From Desulfuromonas sp. TF (GTDB lineage Bacteria > Desulfobacterota > Desulfuromonadia > Desulfuromonadales > ATBO01), in assembly GCF_000472285.1 (NCBI RefSeq), contig NZ_KI421421.1, positions 689,182 through 753,181 of the forward strand: a stretch of DNA of 64,000 bases, given 5' to 3'. This document shows, piece by piece, positions 45,643-54,143 of the stretch (position 1 is its first letter; every line of letters starts with the position of its first letter). The position numbers and the translations under genes are program-made. The notes beneath the pieces were generated by a model. The model ran no database searches. It saw only the letters and a list, made by a program, of their open reading frames with translations, and had not been told where the DNA came from.

Positions 45643-46848
45643 TCAGGCGCCGGTCGGTTCTGTTTTCATGACTTCTCTCAGGACGCTGGTGGCATAGCTT
45701 CCCTTGGGGAGGCTGAAGGCAAGGACCAGATCGGCCCCGTCAGCGGTGACGTCGACCCCGTTCAGCGGCACGCGCAGGGGGCGGCGCTCCCCCTCCATGC
45801 CCAGGCCGTCCTCAAGGCGAAAGTCCTCCACCCGCAGCTTCTCCTTGTCCCGCAGGCTCTCCTCCAGCAGCCCGGCCTGGCCGCGGGCGAGCGTTGTCTT
45901 GTAGCCGAAGAGCGGCCCCGACGGGCTGATCTCGAAGCGATCGGCCCTCGGCTGCTCGAATGCCGGATCCTCCACGAAAAAGCAGGCGCCGTTGTCGTGT
46001 TTCCAGGCCAGGTCTCCCGCCCAGAGGATGTCCAGGGTGGACAGGCGCATGGTTACCATCCGGTCGAAAAGCTGCGACTGGTAGGCCGAAAGGTAGAGGC
46101 GGAGCAGCTTGCGCGGCAGCCCCAGAACGGCTGCCCGGGCTGAACGCCCTTCGATCAGGGCGTGTATCATTCTTCTTTCGTCCCGGTAGCGTGCGGGCAA
46201 GGCCGCAAGGGCGCCCTCCAGGTCTCCGGCGGCGAAGCGCTCGGCACCCGTGCGCCAGCGTTCGTTGGAGATCATCGAAGGGTCTCCGACAATCTGCCGG
46301 GCGGCCTCTTCGAAATTCTGCCGCAGCAGGGCTCCGCCAATGAGGTGGGAATTGCCAAGGGAGCCGTAGCGCTGGGAACCGAAGCGGTTGGGCACGCCGA
46401 CGTTCTGCAGGACGTGGAGGACATCTCTGGCCTCATCCAGAGAGCCTTCCCGGACCTGCCGGATGCGGATAGTGAAGCGATTGCCGGCAAGATGGCCGGG
46501 ACGCAGCTTGTTGCGGTGGAAGCGTGCGGAGAGGATCCGGACGCCCTCCAGTTCGAGGCCCAGGACCTGATCGGGTTTTACGCCGGGAATGGAGACGGTC
46601 TGGCGGGTCGTGGCGCGGGCATCCTTGAGTCCGGCATAGCCCAGTTCCCGCTCGCGAACGCCCAGGGTCCGGGCCAGGCGACTCAGAAGATCGAAGGTGG
46701 TCAGGCCCTGTTTTTCCACCTCGACATAAAGATGTTCCCCCTCCCCGCAAGGAGAATACAGAGGAATCTCCTCGACCAGGAAATCTTCCGGGGCTTCCTT
46801 GATGACTCCCCCGGTTCCGGGAAATTGGGCGGTGAGATAGTCACTCAT
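45643..46848 (-). CDS. truD: tRNA pseudouridine-13 synthase TruD
   Basis: Makes pseudouridine at position 13 of some tRNAs. The start is the ATG at 46848, giving 401 residues that begin MSDYLTAQFPGTGG; a longer frame back to 47070 lies inside trmB and is not used. Signatures are the N-terminal PEDFLVEEIPLY, the catalytic-loop motif GYAGLKDARATTRQ, and NRFGSQRYG. The gene overlaps the end of trmB by eight bases. Confidence 0.93.
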   Translation of the reverse strand: MSDYLTAQFPGTGGVIKEAPEDFLVEEIPLYSPCGEGEHLYVEVEKQGLTTFDLLSRLARTLGVRERELGYAGLKDARATTRQTVSIPGVKPDQVLGLELEGVRILSARFHRNKLRPGHLAGNRFTIRIRQVREGSLDEARDVLHVLQNVGVPNRFGSQRYGSLGNSHLIGGALLRQNFEEAARQIVGDPSMISNERWRTGAERFAAGDLEGALAALPARYRDERRMIHALIEGRSARAAVLGLPRKLLRLYLSAYQSQLFDRMVTMRLSTLDILWAGDLAWKHDNGACFFVEDPAFEQPRADRFEISPSGPLFGYKTTLARGQAGLLEESLRDKEKLRVEDFRLEDGLGMEGERRPLRVPLNGVDVTADGADLVLAFSLPKGSYATSVLREVMKTEPTGA

Positions 46849-47539
46849 TTTCGGCCCTGTTCCAGCGTACGCGGAACCCCTGAGCGACGGCCGGGAGCGG
46901 AACGGCATCGGCACATCCTTCCTTCTTCCGGTAGTGAACGAAGTGAATGGGCTGTCCCTGATCGAGAAAACGGCGCATATATTTGGAGATCGGATATCCG
47001 GGCAGCTCCAGGGCGCAGGGGGCGGAGAGGCAGTTCCGGTACCCTTCGAGGGAGGGGAAAATTCCGGCAACCTGCGCGGCGTAATCGTCGAAATCCGTGC
47101 TGAAATAGAGATCGCCGCCGGGGCGCAGGGAGTGGAAGGCCAGTTGCAGAAACTCCCGGTTGACCAGCCGCCGATCGCGATGACGCTTCTTCGGCCAGGG
47201 GTCGGGGCAGTTGATGTAGATGGCGGAGAGGCATTCCCGGGGGAGGTACCGGGTCAGAAGATAGCGGGCTTCCAGGCGCGCCACCCGGACATTGTCGAGC
47301 TGCGCCGCGTCCACCTTCTTGCAGGTTTTGTGGCACCCCTTATTGTAGATGTCGATGGCGAGAAAATTCGTTTCCGGCTGCTGCTTCGCCCGTTGCACGA
47401 TGAAATCGCCGATGCCGCAGCCGATCTCCAGAGCCAGGGGGCACTCCCGGGTGAAGAGTCTTGCAGGGTCGGCGCCTGCGGCGAGGCTCTCTTCGGGAAT
47501 GAAAGAGGGAGAAGTGATTTCGATCACTCGCTGAGTCAT
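46841..47539 (-). CDS. trmB: tRNA (guanine-N7-)-methyltransferase TrmB
   Basis: Makes m7G46 in tRNA using S-adenosylmethionine. The start is the ATG at 47539, after GAAGGAAAG, giving 232 residues. SAM-binding motif I is LEIGCGIGDF, and the family signature NCPDPWPKKRHRDRRL is intact. The gene runs into truD with an eight-base overlap, so two tRNA-modifying enzymes are co-translated. Confidence 0.95.
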   Translation of the reverse strand: MTQRVIEITSPSFIPEESLAAGADPARLFTRECPLALEIGCGIGDFIVQRAKQQPETNFLAIDIYNKGCHKTCKKVDAAQLDNVRVARLEARYLLTRYLPRECLSAIYINCPDPWPKKRHRDRRLVNREFLQLAFHSLRPGGDLYFSTDFDDYAAQVAGIFPSLEGYRNCLSAPCALELPGYPISKYMRRFLDQGQPIHFVHYRKKEGCADAVPLPAVAQGFRVRWNRAENE

Positions 47540-47616
47540 GAATCCGTTCTTTCCTTCGTTAGGGCACTTGCACAAGTCGAAAAATACCGGACAATGGTTT
47601 TCTTAATGGCTGCAGG

Positions 47617-47675
47617 GCGGCAAGTGTGGAAAGGGGGGATGCGGCCGCATCCCCCCTTCGGAAGGTTCTTGCCGC
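47617..47675. repeat. Nested perfect palindrome between the cytochrome c gene and trmB
   Basis: A perfect 28-bp palindrome (47631-47658, G6 arms around GCGGCCGC) sits inside an outer inverted pair GCGGCAAG (47617-47624) / CTTGCCGC (47668-47675). In RNA it would be a very stable hairpin just after the cytochrome c gene on the minus strand. No long T-run follows, so it may be a processing, pausing or weak terminator element. Confidence 0.75.
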
Positions 47676-47683
47676 GGCGTTTC

Positions 47684-48010
47684 TCATTTAAGATCCCCCA
47701 GGTAATCGACCAGGGTATTGATGTCCTTCTCGGGGAGATGTCCGAAGGAAGGCATTAAGGAACCGGGATTTGCGGATTTGGGATCAAGCAGCTGCCGACG
47801 GATTCTCTGCTCATCCAACCGCTTGCCCACTCCGTCGAGAGACGGGCCGAGGGTTCCCCCCTGGCCGTTGATCCGATGACATCCCTTGCACCCCAGGGAA
47901 TTGAGCAGTTCGATGCCCCTGGAAGAATCTTCCGCCGCTCCAGCGGGCGCCGCCATAACAAGAGCCAGAGCGGCAATTGCAATCGATTTAACGGCCTTCA
48001 TAAATGTCAT
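47684..48010 (-). CDS. Small periplasmic c-type cytochrome
   Basis: A 108-residue monohaem cytochrome c. A Sec signal peptide ends near APAGA (residue about 25). The haem site is Cys41-x-x-Cys44-His45 (CKGCH), and the distal ligand is probably Met86 in GSLMPSFGHL. The ATG at 48010 is preferred because AGGGAG lies nine bases upstream. It resembles small class I cytochromes that carry electrons in the periplasm; no dedicated partner is adjacent. Confidence 0.88.
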   Translation of the reverse strand: MTFMKAVKSIAIAALALVMAAPAGAAEDSSRGIELLNSLGCKGCHRINGQGGTLGPSLDGVGKRLDEQRIRRQLLDPKSANPGSLMPSFGHLPEKDINTLVDYLGDLK

Positions 48011-48200
48011 CTCTCTCCGTCTCCCTTCTGAAATCGAACCGGCATTTTTAAGATAAAATTTCACCACGGATCAGAATACCTGAAACTGTCGAATTTGCAA
48101 CCCGGAAGGCCAAAAAGGGGTTGAATTCCAGGGAGGCGGCCGCTACTCTGTAAAACTTGCTGAAGCAGTTTATCTGCATCTTGATCGAGGAGATCTGTTT

Positions 48201-49211
48201 ATGCTTATCGTAATGCATCATGGCGCCACGGCCGCCCAGATCCTTGCCGTCGAGGAGGCCGTCGAGGCCATGGGGCTGCGCGCCGAGCCGATCCCCGGCA
48301 GTGAACGGACGGCCATCGGGGTGCTGGGCAACCAGGGATATGTGGACGATACCACCATCCGCGAACTTCCCGGGGTTCGCGAGGTCATCCACGTGAGCAA
48401 ACCGTACAAGCTGGTATCCCGGGACTTCCATCCGGCCCCTACGGTGGTGGAAGCAGGCGGCGTGCTTGTAGGTGAGGGGCTGCCTCCGGTGATCATGGCG
48501 GGACCCTGCTCCATCGAGAGCGAAGCGCAGATGCTTGCCTCCGCCCGTCTGGTCAAGGCGGCCGGGGCGCATATCCTGCGCGGCGGAGCATTCAAGCCCA
48601 GAACCGGGCCCCATACCTTTCAGGGGCTGGGAGTGGAAGGGCTGAAATATCTACGGAGTGCCGGGGACGAAACGGGGATGCCGGTGGTTACGGAAGTGAT
48701 GCGCATCGGGCAGTTGGAGGACGTCTGCCGGTATGCCGACATTCTGCAGATCGGCGCCCGCAACATGCAGAATTTCGATCTTCTCAAGGAGGTCGGAAAA
48801 ACCGGCCATCCTGTTCTGCTCAAGCGGGGGATGAGCGCCACCATCGAGGAATTCCTGTCCGCCGCCGAATACATCCTCGCCGAGGGGAACGAGCGGGTGA
48901 TCCTCTGCGAACGAGGTATCCGCACCTTCGAACGGGCCACTCGGAATACCCTCGATCTTTCGGTGGCCACGCTCATCCGCGAGCTATCCCACCTGCCGAT
49001 CATCGTCGATCCCAGTCACGCCACCGGCAAGCGCTCCCTCGTCCCGGTCATGTCCAAGGCCGCCCTTGTAGCCGGGGCTCACGGACTGATGATCGAAGTG
49101 CACCCGGAGCCGGAGAAAGCCCTCTGCGACGGAGCCCAGAGCCTCAATGGAGAAGGATTCACCGGGCTGATGAACGACCTGCGCGGCCTGATGAAGTATC
49201 TGGGATACTGA
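48201..49211 (+). CDS. aroF: DAHP synthase (3-deoxy-7-phosphoheptulonate synthase, type I beta)
   Basis: Catalyses the first step of aromatic amino-acid synthesis, joining phosphoenolpyruvate and erythrose 4-phosphate. The 336-residue protein has an N-terminal ferredoxin-like regulatory domain (residues 1-70, MLIVMHHGATAAQI onwards) and the catalytic barrel with AGPCSIESE, LRGGAFKPRTGPHTFQG and the metal site in VDPSHATGKRSLV. The added N-domain suggests feedback control, as in Thermotoga-type enzymes. Confidence 0.93.
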   Translation: MLIVMHHGATAAQILAVEEAVEAMGLRAEPIPGSERTAIGVLGNQGYVDDTTIRELPGVREVIHVSKPYKLVSRDFHPAPTVVEAGGVLVGEGLPPVIMAGPCSIESEAQMLASARLVKAAGAHILRGGAFKPRTGPHTFQGLGVEGLKYLRSAGDETGMPVVTEVMRIGQLEDVCRYADILQIGARNMQNFDLLKEVGKTGHPVLLKRGMSATIEEFLSAAEYILAEGNERVILCERGIRTFERATRNTLDLSVATLIRELSHLPIIVDPSHATGKRSLVPVMSKAALVAGAHGLMIEVHPEPEKALCDGAQSLNGEGFTGLMNDLRGLMKYLGY

Positions 49212-49220
49212 GTCGGGCAT

Positions 49221-49240
49221 GAGGAGTGAGGAGTGAGGAG
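49221..49240. repeat. Heptamer tandem repeat
   Basis: GAGGAGT occurs twice, followed by GAGGAG, between the convergent DAHP synthase and phosphoesterase genes. It has the same 7-bp period as the repeats at 14669, with a different unit. Confidence 0.75.
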
Positions 49241-49246
49241 AAAGAG

Positions 49247-50101
49247 CTATTGCGCCGCATGCAACCGGAAAATAGTGATCTCCGGTCGGCACAGAAAGCG
49301 TACGGGCAGGAGGCTGGTCCCCACCCCGCGGGTGACATACAGGGGGGTGCCGCTCACTCCCACCTGGTAGAGGCCGCCTACGAAGCGTCCTGAGAAGCGG
49401 GGAAGATAGAAGGGGGGGACGAAGGGAAGGCGCACCTGTCCGCCGTGGGTATGGCCGCACAGGATGAGATCGACCCGGTCGTTCAGGCTCTCATGGGCGA
49501 AGGCCGGAACATGGGAGAGAAGCAGGTTGAGGCGGGAAGGATCGGCACGCCGCTGCAGAAGAAGAAGATTGTCGGTGGCGGAGGGATAATCTAGTCCCAG
49601 AATGGAGACGGGAACCCCCTGCAGCGTCAGGTCATGGCGGCGGTTCAGGAGGAGAGTGACTCCGACCCCTGCGAAGTGCCGGCGCAGATTTTCCCCTTCC
49701 ACCCGGGCCCAGTATTCCCAGTTGCCCTGGACGGCGAAAATCCCCTGCGGCGCTTTCAGCATTTTCAGGAATTTCAGGACGTTCCGGATGCTCCGGTTGC
49801 GCTCCAGGTAGTCGCCGGTCAAAAGGATAACCTCGGGCGACAGGGAAGCGATGGCGTTGGCCACATCCTTGTAATAGCCGTGAAAATTCCGGATATGAAG
49901 ATCCGAGATGTGGACGATGCGCAGTTCGCGTCCGGGCGGCACTTTGGCCAGAGGAAGCGAAACTTCCTCCACCTGAAAGGCGCGCGGTTCCCGGTAAACG
50001 GCATCTCCCAGAACCAGTCCCCCCAGAGTGAGCCCTCCTCCCAGGAGAAAACGGCGGCGGGAAATTCCTTTCATCGCATCTTCGGGTGTCGTTTGGTTCA
50101 T
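49247..50101 (-). CDS. Tat-exported metallophosphoesterase
   Basis: A 284-residue calcineurin-like phosphoesterase. The N-terminus carries a twin-arginine signal (SRRRFLLGGGLTLGGLVLG), so it should be exported folded or anchored outside the inner membrane. All metal-site motifs are present: SDLHI, LTGDYL, GNWEY, LLSHVP and CGHTHGG. Homologues of the YkuE/LpxH-like group act on phosphoesters of lipids or nucleotides; the substrate here is open. The ATG at 50101 follows CGGAAG; an internal ATG at 50074 is possible. Confidence 0.88.
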   Translation of the reverse strand: MNQTTPEDAMKGISRRRFLLGGGLTLGGLVLGDAVYREPRAFQVEEVSLPLAKVPPGRELRIVHISDLHIRNFHGYYKDVANAIASLSPEVILLTGDYLERNRSIRNVLKFLKMLKAPQGIFAVQGNWEYWARVEGENLRRHFAGVGVTLLLNRRHDLTLQGVPVSILGLDYPSATDNLLLLQRRADPSRLNLLLSHVPAFAHESLNDRVDLILCGHTHGGQVRLPFVPPFYLPRFSGRFVGGLYQVGVSGTPLYVTRGVGTSLLPVRFLCRPEITIFRLHAAQ

Positions 50102-50197
50102 CAAACTTCCGTTGTTATTTTGAATATTTGGAGGTTTTTGTCTGAAGACAGAAAAGGGTTATAGCACATAAGGAAAGTTTATTCCAACCTTTCTCCC

Positions 50198-50241
50198 TTG
50201 CCATGCGGCCACTCGTCGTTTATAGTTGACCCGGTTGGTCA
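50198..50241 (+). promoter_or_regulatory. Promoter and operator-like palindrome of the flavodiiron gene
   Basis: TTGCCA (50198-50203), a 17-bp spacer and TATAGT (50221-50226) form a good sigma-70 promoter. Directly after it, TGACC (50227-50231) and GGTCA (50237-50241) make an inverted repeat across the predicted transcription start. TTGAC-type palindromes are typical sites of CRP/FNR-family regulators, including nitrosative-stress regulators; naming the factor is inference. Confidence 0.55.
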
Positions 50242-50265
50242 GTTATTATTTCTGGAGGTAATAGG

Positions 50266-51459
50266 ATGTCGAATACGGTCGAGATTTGCAGCAATGTTCA
50301 TTATGTGGGAGTCCGGCACCCCGACCTCACTGTCTTTGATGAACTCTTTCCCACCCGTCGCGGAACAACCTACAATTCATACCTGGTTCTGGGGAAAGAG
50401 AAAATCGCCCTGATCGACACGGTCAAGGAGAGCTTCAGCGAAGAATTCCTGGACAAGGTCAGCAGCATCGTTCCCCTGGAAAAGATTGATCTGGTGGTTA
50501 TCAATCACGCCGAGCCCGACCATTCCGGGGCTTTGGGACGACTGCTGGAGAAGAATCCGGATTTGACCGTCTGCTGCAGCCGGCCGGGGGAAAAGTTTCT
50601 CGGGGAGCTTTATGAGAGGCCCCTCAAGACCCGTGTCGTGAGTGAAGGCGAAGAGATCGACCTGGGCGGCAAGACCCTGCGCTTCATCCTGGCCCCCTTT
50701 CTCCACTGGCCCGATACCATGTTCACCTATCTGCCCGAAGACGCAATTCTCTTCTCCTGCGACGCCTTCGGGGCCCATTACTGCGGCAACGGCCTATTCA
50801 ACGACGAAGTCGGAGCCTTTTCGGCCGAATTCGCCTTCTATTTCGACGCCATCATGCGCCCCTTCAAGGATAAGATCCGCGACGCGGTGGCCAAGCTCGA
50901 AGGACTCGACCTGTCCATGATCTGTCCTTCACATGGCCCGGTGCTTCGGAAAAATCCCCAGGGGGCCGTCGAAAGTTATTCCGCCTGGGCGGCCGCTCCG
51001 GCGGACGGCACTCCCCGGGCGCTCTTGGTGGTCCTCTCGCCCCACGGCAATACACGGAGCATGGGGGATGCGATCCGGGAAGGGCTGGAGAGCAGGGGGG
51101 TCAAAGTGGTGACCAAGAGCCTGGTCAACACCCCGGATGAGGAAATCCGTGATGAACTGGAGCGGATTGATCTGCTTCTGGTCGGCTCGCCGACCATCAA
51201 TCGGGACGCGCCGCCGCCGGTCTGGCGGGCTCTGTCCCTTCTCTCATCGGTGACTCCGCGGGGGAAACTGGGTGCGGTATTCGGATCCTACGGCTGGAGC
51301 GGAGAAGGGGTCAAGCTGGTTGAGGAACGTCTCAAGGGGCTCAAGTACGATCTGCCGGTCTCCGGACTCTGCTTCCGGTTCAAGCCTACGGCCGAGGACA
51401 TCCAGGCGTGCCGTGAATTCGGAGCCGCGGCGGCCGATGCCCTGCTCGCGAAAGGATGA
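50266..51459 (+). CDS. Flavodiiron protein (A-type flavoprotein, FprA-like)
   Basis: A 397-residue cytoplasmic enzyme that reduces oxygen to water or nitric oxide to nitrous oxide. The beta-lactamase-like domain holds the diiron ligands His81-x-Glu83-x-Asp85 in NHAEPDHSG. The flavodoxin domain (about residues 255-397) starts with VVLSPHGNTRSMG and binds FMN. No rubredoxin domain is fused, so an external donor is needed; the rubredoxin-DUF2231 protein at 57764 is one candidate. It has its own promoter, ribosome site GGAGGT and terminator. Confidence 0.93.
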   Translation: MSNTVEICSNVHYVGVRHPDLTVFDELFPTRRGTTYNSYLVLGKEKIALIDTVKESFSEEFLDKVSSIVPLEKIDLVVINHAEPDHSGALGRLLEKNPDLTVCCSRPGEKFLGELYERPLKTRVVSEGEEIDLGGKTLRFILAPFLHWPDTMFTYLPEDAILFSCDAFGAHYCGNGLFNDEVGAFSAEFAFYFDAIMRPFKDKIRDAVAKLEGLDLSMICPSHGPVLRKNPQGAVESYSAWAAAPADGTPRALLVVLSPHGNTRSMGDAIREGLESRGVKVVTKSLVNTPDEEIRDELERIDLLLVGSPTINRDAPPPVWRALSLLSSVTPRGKLGAVFGSYGWSGEGVKLVEERLKGLKYDLPVSGLCFRFKPTAEDIQACREFGAAAADALLAKG

Positions 51460-51583
51460 TGGCGTCGCAAAAGTCCGTCCTACGGCGTTACGGCGTTTTT
51501 TCAGGACCTCGACATACCTGATGTATGTCTTCGCCCCTGAAAAATCACCAGGCCTTGCAGGACGAAATTTTTGCTTGGTCATC
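51458..51583. repeat. Large imperfect palindromic repeat A
   Basis: A 126-bp element symmetric about position 51520. The centre is GACATAC-CTGAT-GTATGTC (51511-51529), and the outer arms GATGGCGTCGCAAAAGTCCG and CAAAATTTTTGC-GGTCATC-type sequence pair over most of their length. It starts in the stop codon of the flavodiiron gene. Similar in build to repeat B at 53924 but different in sequence. Confidence 0.8.
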
Positions 51584-51641
51584 CTCTGAGTTTTCAGTGC
51601 ATCAAAGGATAAGTCGGAGCAAAATGAGCGCAATTCAAAAG

Positions 51642-51665
51642 GGTCGGCTTTTCGCCGGCCTTTTT
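51642..51665 (+). terminator. Terminator after the flavodiiron gene
   Basis: GGTCGGC (51642-51648) pairs with GCCGGCC (51654-51660) over a TTTTC loop, followed by TTTTTG. It lies 70 bp before priA. Confidence 0.7.
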
Positions 51666-51735
51666 GCCGTTTGACCTTTGCCCGTCGATGGCTGCATAAT
51701 ACGGCAGACTTTTTCCTTCCGCAGGCGAGCACTCA

Positions 51736-53919
51736 ATGATCCTGGTCGCGACGGTGGCGGTAGCTGCCCCCCTCGATAAAACCCTCTCCTACATTCTGCC
51801 GGAGACTCTGCAAACCAAGGCGCGCGTGGGAATGCGGCTGCGCGTCCCCCTCGGGCGCCGCAGCGTCGTCGGCTACCTCCTCGAGCTGGCGCCTGGAGCC
51901 GGCGACGGGCTCAAGGCCGTTCTCGAAATCCTTGACGAGGCCCCCCTTTTTCCCGCAGAACTGATCCCTTTTTTTGTCCGCGCAGCCGAATACTACCGCC
52001 ATCCCCTGGGTGAAGTGATTCGCGCCGCGCTTCCGGCAGGCCTCTCCGGTCGGGGGAGCGAAGTAAACATCCTCCGCGACAAGGTCTATACGCCGACGGG
52101 GATCGAAGGTAAGCCCCCGGGAGCCAGACAGCTGGAGATCCTTGCCATGATTCGGGACAGTGGCCGGGTTTCCCTGACCGAATTGCGGGAGCGCTTCGGC
52201 ACTCCCCATTCCCCTCTGAAGAGGCTGGTGGAGCTTGGTTTCCTCAAGGAAGGCGAGGAGGAGCGCCGACGCGATCCTTTTCTCGATCAGCCGGTGCCCG
52301 CCTATGAGTCCGTGGAGCCGACGAACGAGCAGGCCGAAGCCCTGGAGCGGGTTGGAAAGGCCCTGACGGCCGGCGGCTTCGCCCCTTTTCTTCTCCACGG
52401 AATCACGGGGAGCGGCAAAACGGAAATTTATCTGCGCACCATTGCCGAAGTTTTGGCATTGGGGCGCCGGGCTCTGGTGCTTGTTCCGGAAATCGCTCTG
52501 ACACCCCAGCTGGTCAGTCGTTTCCGGGCCCGCTTTACGGAGGTTTCCATTGCCGTTCTCCATTCCGGACTCTCCGACGGAGAGCGCTACGATGCGTGGC
52601 GGGCCATTTTGCGGGGAGAGGTCGCTATCGTCATCGGCGCCCGCTCCGCTGTTTTCGCGCCAATCAGGGAACTGGGAATCATTATTGTCGATGAGGAGCA
52701 TGAGTCCAGCTACAAGCAGGGCGAGGGGTTCCGCTATCACGGCCGGGATTTGGCACTGCTGCGTGGTCAGATGGCCGGAGCGGCAGTCCTTCTCGGCAGC
52801 GCAACCCCGTCATTGACGACCTTTCACCGGGCCCGCCAAGGGCAGACGGGCTACCTGCCGCTCACCCGCCGGGCACTCGCGCGTCCTCTCCCCGAGGTCA
52901 CCCTGGTCGATCTCACCGCGGGTCGGCCCGAGGGGTCTCTATCGGAGTCTCTGGCCTCGGCTCTGCGGGAGAACCTGGAGCGGGAGGAACAGTCCTTGCT
53001 TCTTCTCAACCGGCGGGGTTTTGCTCCTTTTCTCCTCTGTTCGGACTGCGGCCGAACCTTCCGCTGCCCCAACTGTGAGATCACTCTGACCTATCATCAG
53101 GGGCGGCGCCAGCTGCGGTGCCACTATTGCGACTACGCCGAGACCCCGCCCGAAATCTGCCCTCAGTGCCGGGGAGGGAACATCGAGCCGGAAGGGGCCG
53201 GGACCGAGCGTCTCGAGGAGGAGCTGGCCCAGTTGTTTCCGGCCGCTCGAATTGCCCGCATGGACCGCGACACCACGACCCGCAAGGGGGCCCACCAGCG
53301 GTTGATGGAACGGATGATGCGCAGGGATGTGGATGTTCTGGTCGGAACCCAGATGGTCGCCAAAGGGCACGATTTTCCCGGAGTCACCCTCGTCGGCGTG
53401 GTCGGGGCCGACTCCACCCTCAATTTTCCCGATTTCCGCAGCGCCGAAAGGACGTTTGCCCTTCTCGCCCAGGTGGCGGGACGGGCCGGCCGCGGGGCGA
53501 AGCCGGGCCGGGTATTCATTCAGACCTACGCTCCCGACCACTACGCCCTGGTTTGCGCCGCCGCTCACGACTATGGGAGGTTCTATGAACAGGAGATCGT
53601 CTGCCGCGAGGAGCTTGACTATCCTCCTTTCGGCTTTCTGGTCAACCTGGTTCTTTCGGGGAACGATCCGCAGCGGGTAAGCCGGGGGGCGGATGCTCTG
53701 GCCGAAGGTCTGCTGCGCGATGCGGGGACAGCCGAGGTGCTCGGACCGGCTCCATGCCCCTTGGCCCGGCTGAGGGGGAAAAGCCGGATGCAGATTCTGC
53801 TCAAAGCTTCTTCCCGCGCTCCCTTGCGCCGGCTGCTCAGCCGCTTGCCTGATCTGGAGAGGAAGATTCCCGCCGGCGTGCGGCTGGCGGTCGATGTCGA
53901 CCCGGTGGACATGCTTTAA
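51736..53919 (+). CDS. priA: Primosomal protein N' (PriA helicase)
   Basis: A 3'-5' DNA helicase of 727 residues that restarts stalled replication forks. The N-terminal 3'-end-binding domain covers about residues 1-105. Walker A is GSGKTE (in HGITGSGKTEIY) and the DEAH-like box is DEEH (IIVDEEHESSYKQ). Eight cysteines in four pairs bind two zinc ions (CSDC, CPNC, CHYC and CPQC). The helicase C-domain has the late motif AQVAGRAGRG. It appears complete and single-copy, flanked by the two long palindromic repeats. Confidence 0.96.
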   Translation: MILVATVAVAAPLDKTLSYILPETLQTKARVGMRLRVPLGRRSVVGYLLELAPGAGDGLKAVLEILDEAPLFPAELIPFFVRAAEYYRHPLGEVIRAALPAGLSGRGSEVNILRDKVYTPTGIEGKPPGARQLEILAMIRDSGRVSLTELRERFGTPHSPLKRLVELGFLKEGEEERRRDPFLDQPVPAYESVEPTNEQAEALERVGKALTAGGFAPFLLHGITGSGKTEIYLRTIAEVLALGRRALVLVPEIALTPQLVSRFRARFTEVSIAVLHSGLSDGERYDAWRAILRGEVAIVIGARSAVFAPIRELGIIIVDEEHESSYKQGEGFRYHGRDLALLRGQMAGAAVLLGSATPSLTTFHRARQGQTGYLPLTRRALARPLPEVTLVDLTAGRPEGSLSESLASALRENLEREEQSLLLLNRRGFAPFLLCSDCGRTFRCPNCEITLTYHQGRRQLRCHYCDYAETPPEICPQCRGGNIEPEGAGTERLEEELAQLFPAARIARMDRDTTTRKGAHQRLMERMMRRDVDVLVGTQMVAKGHDFPGVTLVGVVGADSTLNFPDFRSAERTFALLAQVAGRAGRGAKPGRVFIQTYAPDHYALVCAAAHDYGRFYEQEIVCREELDYPPFGFLVNLVLSGNDPQRVSRGADALAEGLLRDAGTAEVLGPAPCPLARLRGKSRMQILLKASSRAPLRRLLSRLPDLERKIPAGVRLAVDVDPVDML

Positions 53920-53923
53920 GCTG

Positions 53924-54043
53924 GGCTGATGAAAAACGCCCATCTGCTGCGTTGGCCTCATCCTTCGTCAACGACGTACCTTCCAGGTACGCCTTATTCC
54001 TCAGGATTTCAGCCGCCTTGCATCTGGACATTTTTGATCAGCC
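53924..54043. repeat. Large imperfect palindromic repeat B
   Basis: A 120-bp element five bases after the priA stop, symmetric about 53983. The centre is GTACCT-TCC-AGGTAC, and the ends are GGCTGATGAAAAA and TTTTTGATCAGCC. The arms CATCTGCTGCGTTGG and GCCTTGCATCTGG mirror each other with mismatches. It would fold into one long hairpin and may act as a terminator. Confidence 0.82.
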
Positions 54044-54143
54044 TGAAAAACCACTTTTTTTATCGGGGTGAGGGGTTTGGGAGGCTCCATGCTTCTGCTA
54101 AAATGGATGTTCCGCAGCTCCGATTCTTCTATCGAGGAGTTTT

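Noticed and set aside
46849..47070. Upstream extension of truD by 74 codons
   Set aside because: It overlaps the C-terminal coding part of trmB, and the extension is low-complexity; the ATG at 46848 gives the normal TruD start.
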